39,479 bases of DNA from Tissierellia bacterium. Lineage in GTDB: Bacteria > Bacillota > Clostridia > Tissierellales > Peptoniphilaceae. Both the position numbers and the translations under genes were made by a program. The notes beneath the pieces were generated by a model. The model saw only the letters and a program-made list of their open reading frames with translations. It did not search any database and was not told the origin of the DNA. Below, piece by piece: positions 8,207 through 15,730 of the stretch. The stretch spans positions 1 to 39,479 of the forward strand of contig JAUNLJ010000016.1 of the NCBI GenBank assembly GCA_030532305.1. The letters are read 5' to 3'. Position 1 is the first letter of the stretch. Each line of letters begins with the position of its first letter.

Positions 8207-8879
8207 AATAATAGCCTACCCCACGCTTGGTGAGGATGTAGGAGAAATCCTTGCCCGGGTCTTCAATCTTTTCCCGTAGCCGTCTTACCGTCACATCTAC
8301 TGTTCGGATATCTCCATAATATTCATAGCCCCAGACCTTTTCTAAAAGTTCCTCCCGGCTAAAGACCGTGCCAGGACTGGAGGCTAAAAACTTGAGTAGT
8401 TCAAATTCCCTGAGGGTTAGGTCCACCACCTCGCCCCGTTTTCGGACCTCGTACTTAATGGGGTCAATAAAGAGGTCCTGTTCCTGGATCAGGTCCTTGC
8501 CTGTGGTCTCGCCACTTTCAAAGTCCTGGCGGCGAAAACTGGCCCGAACCCGGGCAATGAGTTCCCCCATGGAAAAGGGCTTGACCACATAGTCGTCGGC
8601 CCCCAGCTCCAGGCCCTTGATCCGGTCATGCTCGCTGTCCTTGGCCGTTAACATAATCACCGGCACCCGGGACTTTTTCCGGATAATCTTTAGGGTTTCA
8701 AAGCCGTCCATCTTAGGCATCATGACGTCTAGGATCACCAGGTCGGGGTCCTCTTTTTCAAAAATATCTAAACACTCCTGCCCATCTCGGGCAATGACTG
8801 TCTCATAGTCTTCATTTTCCAAATTATAAGAAATAATTTCCGCTATAGCCATCTCGTCATCGACAATTAGAATCTTCAT
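8196..8879 (-). CDS. walR: WalR response regulator (OmpR/PhoB family)
   Basis: A 227-residue response regulator: receiver domain (residues about 1-118) with acidic pocket (DDE at the N-terminus), phosphoacceptor Asp in VILDVMMPKMDGFE, and Lys in VVKPFSMGELIAR; then an OmpR-type winged-helix domain with LTLREFELLKFL and the recognition region RTVDVTVRRLREKIE. It is the cognate partner of WalK and the first gene of the operon. AGGAGG is seven bases upstream of the ATG, and an extended -10 promoter lies at 8907-8915. Confidence 0.96.
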   Translation of the reverse strand: MKILIVDDEMAIAEIISYNLENEDYETVIARDGQECLDIFEKEDPDLVILDVMMPKMDGFETLKIIRKKSRVPVIMLTAKDSEHDRIKGLELGADDYVVKPFSMGELIARVRASFRRQDFESGETTGKDLIQEQDLFIDPIKYEVRKRGEVVDLTLREFELLKFLASSPGTVFSREELLEKVWGYEYYGDIRTVDVTVRRLREKIEDPGKDFSYILTKRGVGYYFGE

Positions 8880-8906
8880 TGAATCTCCTCCTATTTGGAT
8901 ATTCTT

Positions 8907-8915
8907 ATTATACCA
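8907..8915 (-). promoter_or_regulatory. Extended -10 promoter of the wal operon
   Basis: The minus strand reads TGGTATAAT (8915-8907), a perfect extended -10. No good -35 hexamer is seen at 16-18 bp, which is acceptable for extended -10 promoters. It lies 28 bases upstream of the walR start. Confidence 0.7.
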
Positions 8916-8972
8916 TAGGCCCCGTGAAAAACAGGTGATAGTTTAAAGGAAAAGATGGCCCGGCCCCGCCAC

Positions 8973-8998
8973 AAAAAAAGAAGCTGGCAAAGCCAGCT
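8973..8998 (-). terminator. Intrinsic terminator after the RocB-like gene
   Basis: Stem AGCTGGC (8982-8988) / GCCAGCT (8992-8998) with a three-base loop, followed on the minus strand by a seven-base U-tract (8979-8973). It separates the RocB-like gene from the wal promoter. Confidence 0.9.
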
Positions 8999-9013
8999 CC
9001 CCTTTTTTCTAGA

Positions 9014-10651
9014 CTAGTCTAGGCATTTTCTTATGACAAAGTCGCTTAGTTTAGGAATGTTCTCAAAGAGGTCTTCCTTCTTAATTCTTTCAGTGTACAT
9101 ATGAAGGTCCTTGCCCCAGGCCCCAATGTTTAGAACAGGCATGGACATGTCCTTAATCAGGTGAAGGGGGATTTCGTACTCGCTACCCCATAGGAGCATG
9201 TTGTTTTCTATATAGTCGATGGTTTCGTCAGACTCAGTAAACATGCCGTAGGATAGGTCACAGATTCCTGTGAAGTAGTTTTGAACCTCAATGTCGGTCT
9301 TGCAAGTTTCTCTAGAGAAGGCGGCCAGGTCGTCTAGGAGGGCCTCCATGTCTGAGAAGTTGTCTAGGTCCCTGTTATTGACAGCAGGATAATAGGGGGC
9401 GGCAATCCCAATAACTAACATGGGGTCCCGGTCCTTGTGGAGGCTTAGGGTCTTTTCCATAAGCCTAAAGCTTGCCTCTACCCGGTCAAAGTCTCCCTTA
9501 CGGATTTGGGCCACTAGGTCTTTTTCTAGCTGGTCTAGGACTTCCTTGTTGGCTGGGTCTTGGTCAAGGACTTCACTATAAAGTTCGTCATAGGTCTTCA
9601 CCTTACTTGTATAGTTAAGGTCCCCATAGTCCACAAGAGAGGCCGCCTTATAGGGCTTATAGGCTTCCTTCATGTCCGCAATGACCTCATCAAAGGCCTC
9701 AATAGAAAGTTCCTTTAGCCGGTCTACAATGTCTTTAGGGGTCCGGGTTAGGGGAAGGACGGACATATAGCCGCCTGCCGTTAGGGGCAGACTCACGTCA
9801 TAGACTTCCTTCCGGTCCTTCATATAGAGCCAGCAGGGGCCTGGAGCCGTGGTAGTGCCCACGGTTTCTACAAACTCAGGCAAGAGCTCGGTCTTTCTTA
9901 CCACAGCAGACAAGAGGTTAATGGGGTTAAAACCTTGGTAGATTTGCCCCACATGGCTTAGCTTGCCCCGGGCTAGGAAGATGGGCATAACCTTGCCCAC
10001 AGCCCCGTCATAGATAGTGTATTTAGACTCATCTACCCTTTCATGGGGTTCCCCGTCTATCATAAGCACATAGTCCAGGCCGTACTTGTCCTTTAAATCC
10101 TTCATCAAATAGGCAGCTGAGCGCATCCCGGCAGAAGAGTTTTCTTCATCGGGCAGGCCTAAGAGAAGGACGTTGCCTTCAAAGTCTTCTTCCTGGCTAT
10201 ATTCTTCAAAAAGAGCCATATGCATGGCCCCACCAGACTTCATGTCTGAAGCCCCCCGGCCAAAGACCCATTCTCCAGAGTCCACGTCTTTTTGGACTTC
10301 TGGGGAGATGGTGAACTTGCCCTGTTTAAAAAGCGCATAGAGCTCATCGGGCTTGTGGGCAATGTCCTTATACACACCATAGTCATCTGTATCTACAGTG
10401 TCGGTATGGTGGACAAGGACCACGGTTTTGTCCCCCTTTCCCTTTAAAAGGGCCCAGGGAATTTTTCTTTCCAAATAGTCGTCCTTGCAGTCATAAAAAC
10501 CGCATTGGTCAGGGTGGTCCTTAAGATAGTCTACAGAGTTAAACCATCCTTCAAAGAAACCCTCAGCATTTTTTTCTAGAGGGGTTCCTGTATAGGTTAC
10601 CACGCCTACATAATCATACAAAAGTTCTTTAATTCTTTCTGGCCTTGCCAT
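9014..10651 (-). CDS. rocB: M20-family metallohydrolase, RocB-like
   Basis: A 545-residue zinc peptidase/deacylase-type protein of the M20/M25/M40 fold, close in length and layout to RocB, named for arginine use in Bacillus. Metal-binding landmarks are VVLVHHTDTVDTDDYG (first His ligand), FGRGASDMKSGG (bridging Asp), PDEENSSAGM (catalytic and metal Glu pair) and DGEPHE. Start: ATG at 10651 has AGGAG six bases upstream; a reading from 10771 has no ribosome binding site and would include a terminator-like hairpin. The actual substrate of RocB proteins is not well defined, so a role in arginine or peptide catabolism is inference. It appears monocistronic, ending at a strong terminator. Confidence 0.75.
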   Translation of the reverse strand: MARPERIKELLYDYVGVVTYTGTPLEKNAEGFFEGWFNSVDYLKDHPDQCGFYDCKDDYLERKIPWALLKGKGDKTVVLVHHTDTVDTDDYGVYKDIAHKPDELYALFKQGKFTISPEVQKDVDSGEWVFGRGASDMKSGGAMHMALFEEYSQEEDFEGNVLLLGLPDEENSSAGMRSAAYLMKDLKDKYGLDYVLMIDGEPHERVDESKYTIYDGAVGKVMPIFLARGKLSHVGQIYQGFNPINLLSAVVRKTELLPEFVETVGTTTAPGPCWLYMKDRKEVYDVSLPLTAGGYMSVLPLTRTPKDIVDRLKELSIEAFDEVIADMKEAYKPYKAASLVDYGDLNYTSKVKTYDELYSEVLDQDPANKEVLDQLEKDLVAQIRKGDFDRVEASFRLMEKTLSLHKDRDPMLVIGIAAPYYPAVNNRDLDNFSDMEALLDDLAAFSRETCKTDIEVQNYFTGICDLSYGMFTESDETIDYIENNMLLWGSEYEIPLHLIKDMSMPVLNIGAWGKDLHMYTERIKKEDLFENIPKLSDFVIRKCLD

Positions 10652-10706
10652 AAAAACTCCTTTCCTTATTACATAGGTGATCTCCTGCCAAACTTGTCTA
10701 GGTCTA

Positions 10707-10752
10707 TATTTATTTTTAAAAAGAGAACCCAGCCCGGTTTTTACCAAGTTGG
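10707..10752 (-). terminator. Terminator-like hairpin between purC and the RocB-like gene
   Basis: On the minus strand, AACCCA and TGGGTT bracket an inner stem CTTGGT/ACCGGG closed by four A's, followed by CTCTTTTT. It lies about 50 bases after the purC stop, so it is probably the purC terminator, but it could also act as an attenuator for the downstream gene. Confidence 0.5.
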
Positions 10753-10802
10753 GTTGCACCTCTTTAGCCAAATTTAGGGTTTTTTCTAAATAGAAAAAGC
10801 CT

Positions 10803-11483
10803 TTAGTCTAAAAGCAGTCCCGGTAGGTCAAGGGGGTTAATATACTCATCTCCCTTGTAAACCCGCATATTTCCACCAGAGACCTCGTCTATAAGCATAA
10901 CCTTACCCTCTTGGTCCCGGCCAAATTCCAACTTGATGTCATAAAGGTCTAGGCCCTTCTTGGCCAAAACGTCCTTTATTAGGTCTGAAATTTCCCGGGT
11001 CCACTTGTGGAGCTGGTCATAGTCTTCTGGACTTAGGATGTCTATCATAATGAGGGCATCCCGGTTGATAAGAGGGTCGCCTGCCTCGTCGTCCTTAATG
11101 GTAAATTCCACAAGGCCATCTAGGTCCCTGCCTTCTTCTACCTGGGACCCATACCGTCTAAAGAAAGAGCCTACTGCCTTGTAGCGGCAGATACATTCTA
11201 GGCCCTTGCCAAAAACTTGGGCAGGTAGGACTTCCATGGCTCTATCCTCTAGGTTGCTAGCTACAAAGTGGGTGGGGATACCTTCTTTTTCAAAAAGCTC
11301 AAAGAAATAAGTGGTCAGGCTAAGGCCTGCTTTCCCACTGCCTTCAATACTAAGGCCCACTTGGTTGGCTCCGGGGTCAAAAACTCCGTCTTTACCTGTA
11401 ACATCGTCCTTAAACTTTAGTAGTAAATGGCCAGATTCCAAGCGATAAACATCCTTGGTCTTGCCCTTGTTGATTAATTCCAC
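10803..11483 (-). CDS. purC: Phosphoribosylaminoimidazole-succinocarboxamide synthase (SAICAR synthetase)
   Basis: A 226-residue PurC, slightly short but complete. It catalyses ATP-dependent ligation of aspartate to CAIR in purine synthesis. The N-terminal GKTKDVYRLESG (about 7-18), the FKDDVTGKDG segment, the RYKAVGSFFRRYG loop, KDDEAGDPLI, and the Asp/Glu ATP-binding region KLEFGRDQEG...LIDEVSGGNMR are all family hallmarks. The start is GTG at 11483, with AGGAGG seven bases upstream. No other pur genes adjoin it; in most Firmicutes purC sits inside a pur operon, so this is a dispersed arrangement. A TATAAT box precedes it. Confidence 0.95.
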   Translation of the reverse strand: MELINKGKTKDVYRLESGHLLLKFKDDVTGKDGVFDPGANQVGLSIEGSGKAGLSLTTYFFELFEKEGIPTHFVASNLEDRAMEVLPAQVFGKGLECICRYKAVGSFFRRYGSQVEEGRDLDGLVEFTIKDDEAGDPLINRDALIMIDILSPEDYDQLHKWTREISDLIKDVLAKKGLDLYDIKLEFGRDQEGKVMLIDEVSGGNMRVYKGDEYINPLDLPGLLLD

Positions 11484-11506
11484 GGTTTATCCCTCCTAAT
11501 ACATAA

Positions 11507-11535
11507 ATTATACACCTAAGCCCCTAATTTTTAAA
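11507..11535 (-). promoter_or_regulatory. Promoter of purC
   Basis: On the minus strand, TTTAAA (11535-11530), 17 bp, TATAAT (11512-11507), ending 23 bases before the purC start. No purine riboswitch or PurR box is recognisable. Confidence 0.5.
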
Positions 11536-11581
11536 GATTCCCAGGCCTCTTTCCTCAAAAAAAAGATGCCCCCTCCAGGAC

Positions 11582-12361
11582 CTAGATGGAATTGCCGGCC
11601 TCAATGGAGATTTCATAAAATTGGTCTAGGACCTCATCTAGGACCAGGTTTTTCTTGGCCTGGTCCCTCTTGTCTAGGATGACCTGGCCCTCATGCATCA
11701 TTAGGATCCGGTTGCCATAGGTCAGGCTGTGCTGGAGATTGTGGGTGACCATAAGGGCCGTTAGCCCCTTGTCACGCACAATCTTGTCTGTCAGGTCCAT
11801 GATAATATTGGCGGTCTTGGGGTCCAGGGCGGCGGTATGCTCGTCTAAAATCAGAAAGTCTATGGGGGTTAGGGTGGCCATAAGCAGGGCCACGGCCTGG
11901 CGCTGGCCTCCTGAAAGGCCCCCCACCTTGTCATGGAGCTTGTTTTCTAGGCCCAGGCCCAGGGGGGCCAGAAGGTCCCGGTAGGCCGCCAGCCGGTCCC
12001 GGTTCACTCCCCGCCTAAGGCCCCAAGACTGGTTCTTGTTGTCGGCCATAGACAGGTTTTCTAAAAGGGTCATGGAGGGGGAGGTCCCCATGGCTGGGTC
12101 CTGGAAGACCCGGCCCATCCGCTTGTAGCGCTGGTGGTCCCTTAGGGGGTCCACCCTTTGGCCCTCCATCCAAATTTCCCCCCCGTCTTGGCTTAGGCTG
12201 CCACAGACCAGGTTTAAGAGGGTGGACTTGCCGGACCCGTTGGACCCAATGATGCTCACAAAGTCCCCCTTGGCAATGGTCAGGTTAAAGTCCTTAAAGA
12301 GCTGGTTTTCATTGACGGTCCCCTTGTGAAAGCTCTTGTCAATGTGTTTTAGTTCAAGCAT
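11582..12361 (-). CDS. trpZ: ABC transporter ATPase, tryptophan-type importer (TrpZ-like)
   Basis: A 259-residue ABC ATPase. Walker A is GSNGSGKST (about 39-47), the signature is LSGGQRQAVALL, Walker B is FLILDEHTAALD, and the switch His is in VTHNLQHSL. It starts inside the end of the permease gene (eight-base overlap) and forms a three-gene unit with the permease and lipoprotein upstream. Such ATPases of the PF04392-linked transporter family are annotated as components of tryptophan/tyrosine-type importers in streptococci. The T-box ahead of the operon supports tryptophan as the regulated substrate. A short T-run follows the gene, but a clean terminator stem is not obvious. Confidence 0.88.
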   Translation of the reverse strand: MLELKHIDKSFHKGTVNENQLFKDFNLTIAKGDFVSIIGSNGSGKSTLLNLVCGSLSQDGGEIWMEGQRVDPLRDHQRYKRMGRVFQDPAMGTSPSMTLLENLSMADNKNQSWGLRRGVNRDRLAAYRDLLAPLGLGLENKLHDKVGGLSGGQRQAVALLMATLTPIDFLILDEHTAALDPKTANIIMDLTDKIVRDKGLTALMVTHNLQHSLTYGNRILMMHEGQVILDKRDQAKKNLVLDEVLDQFYEISIEAGNSI

Positions 12362-13241
12362 GGTCTTTCTTCCCCCTTCCCCTTCTTCCTTCTCCTAAAA
12401 CCAGGATCAAAAGGAAGATCATGGCAGTAATGAGTTTCATGGAGTTGGCCGAGAAACCCACGGCAATGGCCAGGGCGATGGAGGCCTTGTAGAGGATGGA
12501 CCCCACCAGGACCTTGGAGCTGTCCCTTAAAAAGCCCAGGCCCTCTAAAAGTTTCATGCCCAGGACCACAGAGGCCAGGCCCATGACCATGGCCCCGGTC
12601 CCCATGGAGATTTCAAAAAAACGTTGCTCCTGGGCCACCAGGGCCCCACTAAGGGCCACAAAGCCGTTGGAGAGGGCCAGGCCCTGGATCTTGATCATGC
12701 CAGGATCCTTGGCCATGGTCCTCACCAGGGTGGGGTTGTCGCCGGTGGCCTTTAATAAAAAGCCGGCCTTGGTCCTTAAAAAGCCGTCTAGGGCTAGTTT
12801 TAGGATAAGGACCAGGGGCACCATAACTAAAAGGACCCGGTAGGGGTCTAGGGCCGGTGGCAGGATGGCCTGGACCAGGCTATTGTTAAAGAGGGTGGCC
12901 TCATTAAAAATAGGCACATTGGCCTTGCCGGCCACCGTTAGGTTGATGGTATAAAGGGCCGTCTGCATAATAAGGCCGGCCAAAAGGTCCTTGACCCCCA
13001 GCTTGATATGGATGAGGCCTGTACAGATCCCGGCCAGGGCCCCAAAAAGAAAGCTGACCACCAGGGCCAAAAGGGGGTTAAGCCCCCTCATAAGGCAAAA
13101 GACAGCCACCGCCGCCCCCAGAGGGAAGGACCCGTCCACAGTGAGGTCGGGAAAGTCTAAAATTTGATAGGCTATATAAAGACCCAGGGCCAGAAAACTA
13201 TAGGTGAGCCCCTGTTCTAAAATTCCAATTAAAATAGTCAT
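12354..13241 (-). CDS. trpY: ABC transporter permease, tryptophan-type importer (TrpY-like)
   Basis: A 295-residue permease of the branched-chain amino acid type (BPD_transp_2 / LivH-like) with about eight to nine hydrophobic segments spread over the whole length and a short basic C-terminus (GRRGRGKK). The conserved DFPDLTVDGSFPLGAA segment (about residues 30-45) is typical of permeases paired with ABC_sub_bind lipoproteins. It sits 25 bases after the lipoprotein gene and overlaps the ATPase gene, consistent with a single transporter operon. Orientation and content match streptococcal trpXYZ. Confidence 0.88.
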   Translation of the reverse strand: MTILIGILEQGLTYSFLALGLYIAYQILDFPDLTVDGSFPLGAAVAVFCLMRGLNPLLALVVSFLFGALAGICTGLIHIKLGVKDLLAGLIMQTALYTINLTVAGKANVPIFNEATLFNNSLVQAILPPALDPYRVLLVMVPLVLILKLALDGFLRTKAGFLLKATGDNPTLVRTMAKDPGMIKIQGLALSNGFVALSGALVAQEQRFFEISMGTGAMVMGLASVVLGMKLLEGLGFLRDSSKVLVGSILYKASIALAIAVGFSANSMKLITAMIFLLILVLGEGRRGRGKKDHA

Positions 13242-13266
13242 AAAACCCCCCTATCCAGCTTCCTCC

Positions 13267-14301
13267 TTAGTTTTCTCCTTGAGGTGCTGCCTCTATCTGG
13301 CTAAAAATTTCGCTGGCCTGGTCTAAGAGGGCCTGGTCCAGCTGGAGGCCCAGCTGGTCGGCCACAGCCTGGTTAAGATAGAGGTTGGGCTCGGTGATAA
13401 TCTCAAAGGGCATTTGGTCGGCTTGGGCCTCGCCCTTTAGGATCTTGGCGGCCATGGCCCCAGTCTGTTGGCCTAGGGAAACATACTCAATCCCTTCAGC
13501 CGCCAAACAGCCAATTTTAACCTGCTCAATTTCTGACCCAAAGATGGGGACCCCCTTGGCCTTGGCCTTGTCCAAAATGGTGGGCAGGGAATTGACCACA
13601 GTGTTATCTAAAAGGTTGGTCATGACGTCCACCTTGCCCAGGATATTGTCTGTGGCCAGGGGAATATCGGCAGTGGTGTTGATGCTTTCAGTCACCAGTT
13701 CAAAGTCATACTTGGGGGCCAGGTCCTTGTAAACTTCTATCATGGAGTCGGAGTTGGCCTCGGAGCTGGTGTGGAGAATGCCCAGGGTCTTGGCCTCTGG
13801 GAGGACCTGTCTCATAAGTTTTAGCTGGGCCTCCACAGGCAGGGTGTCAGAGGTTCCTGTGGCTAGGCCTAGAGGCTGGCCCTCTTCTGTGGCCAGCTGG
13901 GCGGCCACCGGGTCGGTGACGGCGGTATAGACCACGGGAATGCCTGTGTCCATGGCGGCATTAAAGGCAGACATGGCCGCCGGGGTGGCTATGGCCACAA
14001 TCATGTCGTAGTTACTGGACACAAAGGAACTGGCAATCTGGGAAGAGATCCCCATGTCGGCCTGGGCATTTTGGTAGTCTATGGTGAGGTTCTCTCCCTC
14101 CACATAGCCCGCCTCTTCTAGGCCCTTTATCAGGCCCTCCCGGCAGTTGTCCAGGGAGGGGTGCTGGGCAAATTGAAGGATCCCAATGGTTAGGTCTTCC
14201 TTTTCTTTTCCTCCTGTAGAAGGACTGGCCCCTCCAGAGCAGGCTGTAAGACCTAAAAGGCTAACAAGGAATAGGCTGACTAAGGCTTTAAATTTTTTCA
14301 T
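13267..14301 (-). CDS. trpX: Tryptophan-type ABC transporter substrate-binding lipoprotein (TrpX-like)
   Basis: A 344-residue lipoprotein with a signal peptide and lipobox LLGLTACSGG (Cys21), then a two-lobed binding fold of the ABC_sub_bind family (PF04392). Family landmarks include IGILQFAQHPSLDNCREGL, IVAIATPAAM, PVVYTAVTDPVAAQL, LGILHTSSEANS and the late GIEYVSLGQQTGAMAAKIL. It is the first gene after a T-box leader whose specifier triplet reads UGG (tryptophan), so import of tryptophan or a precursor during tryptophan starvation is the best-supported role. AGGAG is close upstream of the ATG. Confidence 0.9.
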   Translation of the reverse strand: MKKFKALVSLFLVSLLGLTACSGGASPSTGGKEKEDLTIGILQFAQHPSLDNCREGLIKGLEEAGYVEGENLTIDYQNAQADMGISSQIASSFVSSNYDMIVAIATPAAMSAFNAAMDTGIPVVYTAVTDPVAAQLATEEGQPLGLATGTSDTLPVEAQLKLMRQVLPEAKTLGILHTSSEANSDSMIEVYKDLAPKYDFELVTESINTTADIPLATDNILGKVDVMTNLLDNTVVNSLPTILDKAKAKGVPIFGSEIEQVKIGCLAAEGIEYVSLGQQTGAMAAKILKGEAQADQMPFEIITEPNLYLNQAVADQLGLQLDQALLDQASEIFSQIEAAPQGEN

Positions 14302-14344
14302 CTTTCTTCTCCTTTACATCTTCTATTAGATGAGAAGGATGGAA

Positions 14345-14627
14345 ATAAAAAAAGACTTCCATCCCTAATGGGACAAAAGTCTTAACTTCTGCGGTACCAC
14401 CCAAATTTGCTTGCGCACTCTCATCCAATACTCAATAATATTGGTCCCAAGATAACGGTAGGGTTCCGTTGGGCATTACTCTATAGGATCCTATATTTCT
14501 TCCCACCCTTTGAAGTCCATTCACCAAAGCGACCTGTGCCCCAGTCCCACCATTCTCGGGCTCTCTTTAACAAGCCGGTCTTTAGCTACTCCTCTTCATC
14601 CATTCGGTTTATGTTTATCTATTTTTT
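14345..14627 (-). promoter_or_regulatory. T-box leader with UGG (tryptophan) specifier, upstream of trpXYZ
   Basis: The minus strand carries a full T-box: the Stem I base GAAG with an AGUA motif near 14602-14590, a specifier loop GAA-UGG-A closed by CUUC (specifier UGG at 14519-14517), the conserved antiterminator bulge GGGTGGTACCGCAG (14402-14389), and then the terminator hairpin at 14347-14384. Uncharged tRNA-Trp is expected to stabilise the antiterminator and switch on transport. The variable bulge base is U, which would match an A discriminator or, by wobble, the usual G of bacterial tRNA-Trp. Confidence 0.93.
14347..14384 (-). terminator. T-box-controlled terminator
   Basis: Stem AAGACTT/AAGTCTT with an inner CCC/GGG pairing, followed on the minus strand by a seven-base U-tract at 14353-14347. 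It lies between the T-box sequence and the trpX start. Confidence 0.9.
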
Positions 14628-14656
14628 AGTATAGCCAAGAAGGCTTTTCCTGTCAA
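14628..14656 (-). promoter_or_regulatory. Promoter of the T-box/trpXYZ operon
   Basis: On the minus strand, TTGACA (14656-14651), exactly 17 bp, then TATACT (14633-14628): a near-consensus sigma-A promoter just upstream of Stem I. Confidence 0.85.
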
Positions 14657-14684
14657 GAACAAGTTTCTTTTAGGGCCTAAAAAA

Positions 14685-15509
14685 CTAGTCCCCCTTAAAA
14701 CGAACCCTGATCTTGCCCATACCCAGCTTAAGGTCCATGGGGTAGGGGCCCCCCTCCTGGTCTGGGTCTAGGCCCTCTATGTCAATGCCTACCAGGCCCA
14801 CTTTCTTGTAGATGGAAAAATCAGAGCTGGCCTGGTCCAAGTCCAGGTCCACCTGGCCCATGTCCACCTCTATCTGGGAGGGCCCCAGGATCTTGCCAGC
14901 AAAATCCATAGACCCCATGTCCACAGCCCCCTTTAGGGCCTGGACCTGTCCTCCCTGCCAGTCTAAGGACCCCATGTCCACCTTAAGGTCTGCTTCCAGG
15001 ACCTCTAGGTCCTTGACCTCAAGGGACCCCATGTCCACCTGGGCCTCCAGCCGGTCCAGGGCTAGGCCCTCTAGCTTAAGGTCCCCCATGTCCAAATATA
15101 GGGTCAGGTCCTCTAGCCGGGTCTCTTTGGGGAGAACCAGGACCAGGGTCTTGTTCCTCCTTTTAAAGGGCCAAAAACTAAGTCCTGTCCCAGCCTCTCC
15201 CGTCTCCTTAATGGCCAGCTGGCCCGCCTTGGCCTCAAAGCTATAGCCTCCTAGGGGGTTTTTTGTCTTCCTTCCCCCCCTTAGGCTAATGGAGGGCTCT
15301 TCCCCCTCCTCTGCCAGCCGGACCTGGCAGGACCCCTTTTCCAGGTCCAAACTTAGACTTTTTAAGTCCTCCTTAAAGTCATAGGCCTGGACCTGGTAGG
15401 GCCCTGGCTCCGGTATTTTCTCCCCCCTAAAAAGGTCCATCTGGCCTAAGACAAACACCAGGACCCCCAGACTAAATAGGATGCCTAATATTTTTAATCC
15501 CCTTCTCAT
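14685..15509 (-). CDS. DUF4097-like cell-surface/periplasmic-side protein with DMG repeats
   Basis: A 274-residue protein with an N-terminal transmembrane anchor (ILGILFSLGVLVFVLG, about residues 7-22) and a predicted beta-rich remainder facing outside. From about residue 140 it shows a striking periodic pattern: DMGDLKLEGL, DMGSLEVKDL, DMGSLDWQGG, DMGSMDFAGK, DMGQVDLDLD and MGKIRVRF, spaced roughly 17-25 residues apart, as in the stacked beta strands of DUF4097/DUF2807-type adhesin-like proteins. In Firmicutes such proteins are often found beside PspC-like or LiaF-like envelope-stress genes, but none is here. Function unknown. AAGGAGG lies about nine bases upstream of the ATG. It is divergent from copA. 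Confidence 0.7.
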   Translation of the reverse strand: MRRGLKILGILFSLGVLVFVLGQMDLFRGEKIPEPGPYQVQAYDFKEDLKSLSLDLEKGSCQVRLAEEGEEPSISLRGGRKTKNPLGGYSFEAKAGQLAIKETGEAGTGLSFWPFKRRNKTLVLVLPKETRLEDLTLYLDMGDLKLEGLALDRLEAQVDMGSLEVKDLEVLEADLKVDMGSLDWQGGQVQALKGAVDMGSMDFAGKILGPSQIEVDMGQVDLDLDQASSDFSIYKKVGLVGIDIEGLDPDQEGGPYPMDLKLGMGKIRVRFKGD

Positions 15510-15651
15510 CTTTAACTCCCTCCTTTTTTCTTTCCTACTTATCCTAAAAAGCTTTCTTAATCTTATTATAAGCTATAAAAATCCCTTCCGGGCCTTCTTA
15601 GATAAATTTTTCCCCTTCTTAGGTGGATTTTTCTGGGGGTGGATTTTCCCC

Positions 15652-15680
15652 TTGCATTTTATTTTGATAATGTATATAAT
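15652..15680 (+). promoter_or_regulatory. Promoter of the copA-csoR operon
   Basis: TTGCAT (15652-15657), 17 bp, TATAAT (15675-15680). Just upstream lies a direct repeat GGTGGATTTT (15622-15631 and 15638-15647), 16 bases apart, of unknown meaning. Confidence 0.75.
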
Positions 15681-15689
15681 TTATATAGG

Positions 15690-15709
15690 ACCCCCTCCCC
15701 CAGGGGGGT
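15690..15709 (+). promoter_or_regulatory. CsoR-type operator candidate
   Basis: A GC-rich inverted repeat, ACCCCC then an eight-base spacer then GGGGGT, just downstream of the -10 of the copA promoter. CsoR operators are typically ACCC/GGGT-type G-tract inverted repeats, and csoR is the last gene of this operon, so autoregulation by copper-free CsoR is likely. Confidence 0.75.
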
Positions 15710-15730
15710 GTCTTTAAAGGAGGTTTTATT

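Noticed and set aside
10652..10771. N-terminal extension of the RocB-like protein
   Set aside because: It would read through a terminator-like hairpin, lacks a ribosome binding site, and the family starts at the later Met.
11560..11600. Terminator of the trpXYZ operon
   Set aside because: An eight-base U-tract is present, but only weak, interrupted pairing can be drawn upstream of it.
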